Source of the DNA: CAVSWN01 sp046728115
Lineage (GTDB): Bacteria > Acidobacteriota > Vicinamibacteria > Vicinamibacterales > CAVVIG01
Length of the DNA stretch: 33,342 nucleotides
Reading direction: 5' to 3'
Assembly: GCA_046728115.1 (NCBI GenBank)
Contig: JBKPDW010000088.1
Span: 1-33,342, forward strand
The position numbers and the translations under genes were made by a program. The first letter of the stretch is position 1; every line of letters starts with the position of its first letter. Of the stretch, positions 29,599 through 33,342 are shown one piece after another. Under the pieces are notes generated by a model that saw only the letters and a program-made list of their open reading frames with translations, did not search any database and was not told where the DNA came from.

Positions 29599-30657
29599 TT
29601 GAAGCTCAAACAGATCGCCGAACACCTTGGCTGTCGCCTGGAAGGCGACGGCGACATCGACATCGTGCGTGTCGCTGCGATCAGGCACGCGCAGCCGGGC
29701 GACCTGACGTTCCTGACGAATCACCGGTACCTGGCCGAGCTCGAGACGACGCGCGCGTCGGCTGTGATCGTGGGGGTGAAAGAAGCGGCGAAACCGTCGC
29801 CATCACGCGCACTTCTGCGAAGCGACGACCCGTATTCGGCGTTCGCGCGCGCCGTTGCGTTGTTCGCTCAGCCAGTTGCTCCCGCGAAAGGAGTGGATCG
29901 GCTCGCGTCGATCGCGCCCGACGCGACGATCGGGGCCGACGCATCGATTGGACCCTTTGTGACGATCGGATCTGGCGCCTCCATCGGCGTCCGCACGATT
30001 ATTCATCCCAATGTCGTCGTTGGTCCCGATTCGCACATCGGCGACGATTGCGTGATCCACTCCCAGGTCGCCGTCCGAGAGCGGGTGACGATCGGCCATC
30101 GAGTCATCCTGCACAACGGCGTCGTGATCGGCAGCGATGGGTTCGGTTTTGCCCCGCAGAAAGACGGCACGCACCTGAAGATCCCCCAGGTCGCCAGCGT
30201 GGTGATCGAAGACGACGTCGAAGTGGGCGCAAACTCGACGATCGATCGACCGGCGGTCGGCGAAACCCGGATCAAGGCTGGAACGAAAATCGACAACCTC
30301 GTGCACATCGCTCACGGCGTGACGCTGGGCCAGCGGGTGCTCCTTGCGGCTCAGGTCGGGATCGCCGGCAGCACGACGATCGAGGACGACGTGAAGGTGG
30401 CGGGGCAGAGCGGTGTGACGGGACACGTCCGTATTGGACGCGGCGCCAGAGTTGGCGCGAAGAGCGCCGTGCTCCAATCGGTTGACGCTGAAGCCTTCGT
30501 GACGGGCCATCCCGCGTTCGAGCATGCGGAATGGCGAAAAGCCTCCGTCGTCTTCCGGCAACTGCCGGTTCTCAAAAAACGCATCGACGAGCTCGAACGC
30601 ATCGTTGCCGATCTGAGGGAGAAGCTCGCCGCATGCCGGTCGGAGTCCGATCGCTGA
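29599..30657 (+). CDS. lpxD: UDP-3-O-acylglucosamine N-acyltransferase
   Basis: The protein has 352 residues and catalyses the third step of lipid A synthesis. An N-terminal uridine-binding domain covers about 1-100 (LGCRLEGDGDIDI, AQPGDLTFLTN). The left-handed beta-helix of hexapeptide repeats covers about 103-310 (IAPDATIGADASIGPFVTIG). The catalytic His lies in NLVHIAHGV near 233-241. GFGFAPQKDG and a C-terminal helix that trimerises follow. The start is TTG 29599, giving KLKQIAEHLGC, the family's usual opening; no Shine-Dalgarno sequence is present. It sits directly after the facing octamer arrays, and its 3' end overlaps the next gene by 25 bp. Confidence 0.95.
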   Translation: MKLKQIAEHLGCRLEGDGDIDIVRVAAIRHAQPGDLTFLTNHRYLAELETTRASAVIVGVKEAAKPSPSRALLRSDDPYSAFARAVALFAQPVAPAKGVDRLASIAPDATIGADASIGPFVTIGSGASIGVRTIIHPNVVVGPDSHIGDDCVIHSQVAVRERVTIGHRVILHNGVVIGSDGFGFAPQKDGTHLKIPQVASVVIEDDVEVGANSTIDRPAVGETRIKAGTKIDNLVHIAHGVTLGQRVLLAAQVGIAGSTTIEDDVKVAGQSGVTGHVRIGRGARVGAKSAVLQSVDAEAFVTGHPAFEHAEWRKASVVFRQLPVLKKRIDELERIVADLREKLAACRSESDR

Positions 30658-31484
30658 TCGTTCGACTCGTTCTGTTCGTCGCTTGTCTATCGTGTATCGG
30701 CGCAACCCGCGCCGGCGCCCAACAGCCCGTGATCGTGAAGCCGCCCGAGAAGCCGGATTTCTTCTCGCACTCGACGTTCCACCTCGACGCAGCCTGGCTC
30801 GGCAACACGACGGTCACGCCTTCACCCGACAAGCCTCCGGAGGCCCAACGCTTTGCGTGGGACACGTTCTGGGGCGGTTCCATCGACGTCCTCGACTTCG
30901 TCAAGGGGCGACTGGCGGTGCTCATCGACTACGAAGCGGTGCTCGGGAGCGAGTTCCAGCCATTCGATCCCAATCAGGGAAACTACACCCTGGAAGGGTC
31001 TGTGTCGGCGCGCATCGGTGGGAAAACGGAAGTGGTCGGAATCTTTCATCACGTGTCGCGCCATCTGAGCGATCGGCCCAAGGCGAATCTGCCGGTGGCG
31101 TATAACGAGGTTGGCGCTCGCCTGCTTCGAAAAGCCGACCTGGGCAGAGTGGGGTTGGACATCGACGCCGAGGGTGGAGGCGTCGCGGCGCGAGCCTATG
31201 TGGACTACAGCTGGCTGGCCGACGTGAACCTGCTCGCTCGCACGCCGCTTTCCGGCCGGTTCGGCGTATTTGCGCATGTGGCGGGCCATCTCGTCGGCGT
31301 CGACGCCGACGTGGCCAACCGGACGACGCAAACCGGCGGACTGTTCGAGGCGGGTCTTCGGATCAACGGTCGCGGTGGCATCATGGAGCTGTTCGTGGGC
31401 GCCGAAAAGCGGGTGGACGCCTATCCGCTCGACCGCCAGCCCGAACACTGGCTGCTCACGGGCTTCCGCCTACTCAGTAGATAA
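30633..31484 (+). CDS. Exported protein of unknown function, possibly outer-membrane beta-barrel
   Basis: The protein has 283 residues. A signal peptide (about 1-30) has the hydrophobic core LIVRLVLFVACLSC and ends AGAQ. The mature chain is rich in alternating polar and apolar strands, such as GRLAVLIDYEAVLGSEFQ, YTLEGSVSARIGGKTEVVGIFHH, GRVGLDIDAEGGGVAARAYVDYS and HWLLTGFRLLS. It ends in a Phe/Leu-rich strand, as barrel proteins often do. No family recognised. It overlaps lpxD by 25 bp, so it is made with lipid A machinery; a role at the outer membrane is inferred from that and from the strand pattern. Confidence 0.7.
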   Translation: MPVGVRSLIVRLVLFVACLSCIGATRAGAQQPVIVKPPEKPDFFSHSTFHLDAAWLGNTTVTPSPDKPPEAQRFAWDTFWGGSIDVLDFVKGRLAVLIDYEAVLGSEFQPFDPNQGNYTLEGSVSARIGGKTEVVGIFHHVSRHLSDRPKANLPVAYNEVGARLLRKADLGRVGLDIDAEGGGVAARAYVDYSWLADVNLLARTPLSGRFGVFAHVAGHLVGVDADVANRTTQTGGLFEAGLRINGRGGIMELFVGAEKRVDAYPLDRQPEHWLLTGFRLLSR

Positions 31485-31495
31485 TCAAGGGAATC

Positions 31496-32854
31496 ATGGT
31501 CAGACCGTCACGGTCGATTGCCGCCCTCGCGCTCGGTCTAGCGGTCGTCTACAGCGCCACGCAGTCTTCCTCGGCCGCGTCGCGACCGCCCAAGCTGCCG
31601 TATCAGATCACGACGCTCCCCAACGGACTCACCGTCGTGCTGTCGGAGGATCATTCGACGCCGATCGTGCATTTGCAGCTGTGGTATCACGTCGGCTCGA
31701 AGAACGAGCGACCGGGACGCACCGGGTTCGCCCACCTGTTCGAGCACTTGATGTTCAAGGGTTCGAAGAACGTACAGCCCGAAGCGCACACGTCGATGAT
31801 TTCATCGATCGGTGGCCAGAGCAACGCGTACACCACCGAGGACGAGACAGTGTTCTGGGAAACGGTTCCAGCGCAGTACCTGCCACTCGTTCTCTGGCTC
31901 GAAGCCGACCGGATGGCGACGCTGCGCATCGACAAGGACACGTTCACGAACGAGCGCGACGTGGTCAAAGAAGAGCGCCGGATGCGCGTAGACAACCAGC
32001 CGTTCGGGCGCCTGAACGAAATCATCTACGACCAGGCATTTACCGTGCATCCGTACAAGCACGCGACCATTGGCAGCATGGTCGACCTCGAGGCTGCCTC
32101 AGTGGACGATGTGCGCGATTTCTATCAGACGTACTACGTGCCGTCGAATGCGACCCTGGTGCTCGTCGGCGATTTCGATTCGGCGCAGGCCCTCCAGCTG
32201 GTGGCGCAGTACGTCGGGCGTGTACCGAAGGCCGCCCGCGAAGTGCCGCGTGACATTCCAAAGGAGCCGCCGCAGACGCAGGAGAAGCGGGTGACGCTGC
32301 GCGAACCGTGGCCGCTGCCGGCGGTTATCGTTGCCTATCACATCACCTACGATGGCAACCCCGATTCGTACCCGCTGCATATCGCCGCCAAAGTGCTGTC
32401 CGACGGCCAGACGTCGCGCATCTACAACAGGCTCGTGTACGAGAAGCAGATGGCGGTCGCCGCGTTCGGGAACGCGAGCCTGATCGAGGACCCGAACCTG
32501 TTCTATGCGGTCGCCATCCTGCAGCCGGGACACACGCCGGAGGAAGTGACAGCCGCGCTGATCGCCGAACTGGATCGTCTCAAAACCGAGCCCATCACCG
32601 ATCACGAGCTGCAGCGCACCAAGAACCAGTTTGCGCGCGATTACATCATGGGCCGCCAGTCGAATCAGCAGAAGGCCGGACAGCTGGCGCATGCCGTGGT
32701 GATCCACCGCGACATCAAAACCGCGGACGGCGAGTTCGACATCTTCCAGAACATTACCGTCGCCGACGTGCAACGCGTGGCGCGCACCTATTTCAGACCT
32801 GAAAACCGGCTGGTGCTCACGCTGCTGCCATCGGGCAAAGCAGGTGCGCAATGA
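31496..32854 (+). CDS. Exported M16 zinc peptidase, catalytic member
   Basis: The protein has 452 residues. A signal peptide (about 1-28) is followed by the M16 fold. The inverted zinc motif HLFEH (80-84) is intact, and the third ligand is E159 or E160 in VVKEERR, at the family spacing. FETVP-like FWETVP, LWLEADRM and the second-half GLLV-type segments follow. AAGGGA-like AAGGGAATC upstream of the ATG is a modest ribosome-binding site. M16 peptidases often occur as a catalytic and a non-catalytic subunit; the next gene fits the partner. The ATG of that gene overlaps this stop. The substrate, probably periplasmic peptides, is not evident. Confidence 0.93.
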   Translation: MVRPSRSIAALALGLAVVYSATQSSSAASRPPKLPYQITTLPNGLTVVLSEDHSTPIVHLQLWYHVGSKNERPGRTGFAHLFEHLMFKGSKNVQPEAHTSMISSIGGQSNAYTTEDETVFWETVPAQYLPLVLWLEADRMATLRIDKDTFTNERDVVKEERRMRVDNQPFGRLNEIIYDQAFTVHPYKHATIGSMVDLEAASVDDVRDFYQTYYVPSNATLVLVGDFDSAQALQLVAQYVGRVPKAAREVPRDIPKEPPQTQEKRVTLREPWPLPAVIVAYHITYDGNPDSYPLHIAAKVLSDGQTSRIYNRLVYEKQMAVAAFGNASLIEDPNLFYAVAILQPGHTPEEVTAALIAELDRLKTEPITDHELQRTKNQFARDYIMGRQSNQQKAGQLAHAVVIHRDIKTADGEFDIFQNITVADVQRVARTYFRPENRLVLTLLPSGKAGAQ

Positions 32855-33342
32855 TCGGCCGGGACATGGTCAGCCACCTGGACACACGGACTCACGGGGT
32901 GCGCACTCAACGGGTGCTGCGAAGCAGACACGGCGCGCTCGACGTTCGGCGGCCCGAATCCCGCATCGCGCGCCGCTCTGCATCTGTGAACCTCCGTGGC
33001 GTACTGCTCTGTGTCCTCTCGCTCACGTTCTGCGTCCGGGCCGGAGCTCAAACCACCAACTGGCCCTCCGAATTTCCTCCGCGGCCGTTGCCGGCGCGCG
33101 AGATCAAGTTTCCGCCGTACGACATCCAAATGTTGCCCAATGGACTGCAGGTGGTCGCGGTGCTCCACCATGAACAGCCAGCAGTGACGATGCGGATGCT
33201 CATCCGCGCGGGCGCTGCGGCGGATCCCAAGGACAAGCTGGGCCTGGCGCGGCTCGCGGCATCGTTGCTGGACCAGGGCACGACCACGATGTCGGCCGAG
33301 CAGATGAACGACGCGATCGACTCCATCGGCGGGGCCATGGGT
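32851..33342 (+). CDS. M16 peptidase-like partner, non-catalytic (runs off the window)
   Basis: The first 164 codons are present. An N-terminal segment of 45 residues rich in Arg and His precedes a signal-like core, NLRGVLLCVLSLTFCVRAGAQ, split here as codons 47 onward. The M16 start is DIQMLPNGLQVVAVLHH. At the place of HxxEH the sequence reads RLAAS in GLARLAASLLDQGT, so the zinc site is absent. The ATG overlaps the upstream stop (ATGA), but GTG 32986 would give a normal signal peptide directly and may be the real start. The frame is open to the end of the window. It is inferred to form a heterodimer with the upstream catalytic subunit. Confidence 0.88.
   Translation, partial: MIGRDMVSHLDTRTHGVRTQRVLRSRHGALDVRRPESRIARRSASVNLRGVLLCVLSLTFCVRAGAQTTNWPSEFPPRPLPAREIKFPPYDIQMLPNGLQVVAVLHHEQPAVTMRMLIRAGAAADPKDKLGLARLAASLLDQGTTTMSAEQMNDAIDSIGGAMG

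Noticed and set aside
29314..29602. Two plus-strand frames through the right octamer array, coding repeats such as SDSQILRFSN
   Set aside because: An 8-bp unit stays open in several frames at once, and two frames read almost the same peptide. There is no start context, so this is an artefact of the repeat.

Overview
The window is a GC-rich bacterial chromosome segment from a Gram-negative organism: lpxD implies lipid A, and several proteins carry export signals. A Ser/Thr kinase fused to a WD40-like propeller, paired M16 peptidases, the gene order and many short-unit intergenic arrays suggest Acidobacteriota, perhaps Vicinamibacteria. That placement is an inference from style, since no marker gene was compared. 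Nothing looks like a phage, plasmid or insertion sequence; this is core chromosome with many lineage-specific small elements.

Layout. 1-945: the start of thrS (-), a nested inverted repeat and tRNA-Val(GAC) (-). 945-3282 (-): an EnvC-like LytM protein followed by an S41 C-terminal-processing-protease homologue, both lacking key catalytic residues. 3317-6361 (+): ruvX, mltG and an exported M20 peptidase. 6365-12624 (-): a compact run of ymdB-type phosphodiesterase, xseA, xseB, ispA, tlyA, panE and nadK. 12727-15732: a heat-shock locus with one small heat-shock protein gene divergent from dnaK and a second hsp20 behind dnaK. 15798-16657 (+): an omega-like RNA polymerase subunit and two small membrane proteins. 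16701-19334 (-): a kinase with a propeller domain. 19596-23426 (-): gatC, gatA, a zinc metallopeptidase and a Ddl-like ATP-grasp ligase, all overlapping. 23521-24908 (+): AmmeMemoRadiSam B and A. 24982-27069 (-): endonuclease IV and a YdjM-like membrane protein. 27088-29118: an S1/P1-nuclease/phospholipase C-like protein (+), MgtC (-) and a membrane protein (+). 29119-29598: two facing octamer arrays. 29599-33342 (+): lpxD, an exported unknown, a catalytic M16 peptidase and a partial inactive M16 partner.

Three themes stand out. First, many intergenic gaps hold phased 7- or 8-bp tandem arrays with a different unit at each place (7254, 19564, 23454, 25863, 29123/29362). One appears to supply the promoter of nfo, and another is a pair of near-equal facing arrays about 209 bp long each. 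Second, several first genes have a TANNNT hexamer exactly 6 bases before the start codon (ruvX, the M20 peptidase, gatC, the S1/P1 gene) or 7 bases before it, and no Shine-Dalgarno sequence: the geometry expected of leaderless transcripts. Third, the metallopeptidase/ATP-grasp pair fused by overlap to gatCA is a conserved-looking enzyme pair with no function I can name, and the envC/S41 pair looks like two pseudoenzymes in one operon.
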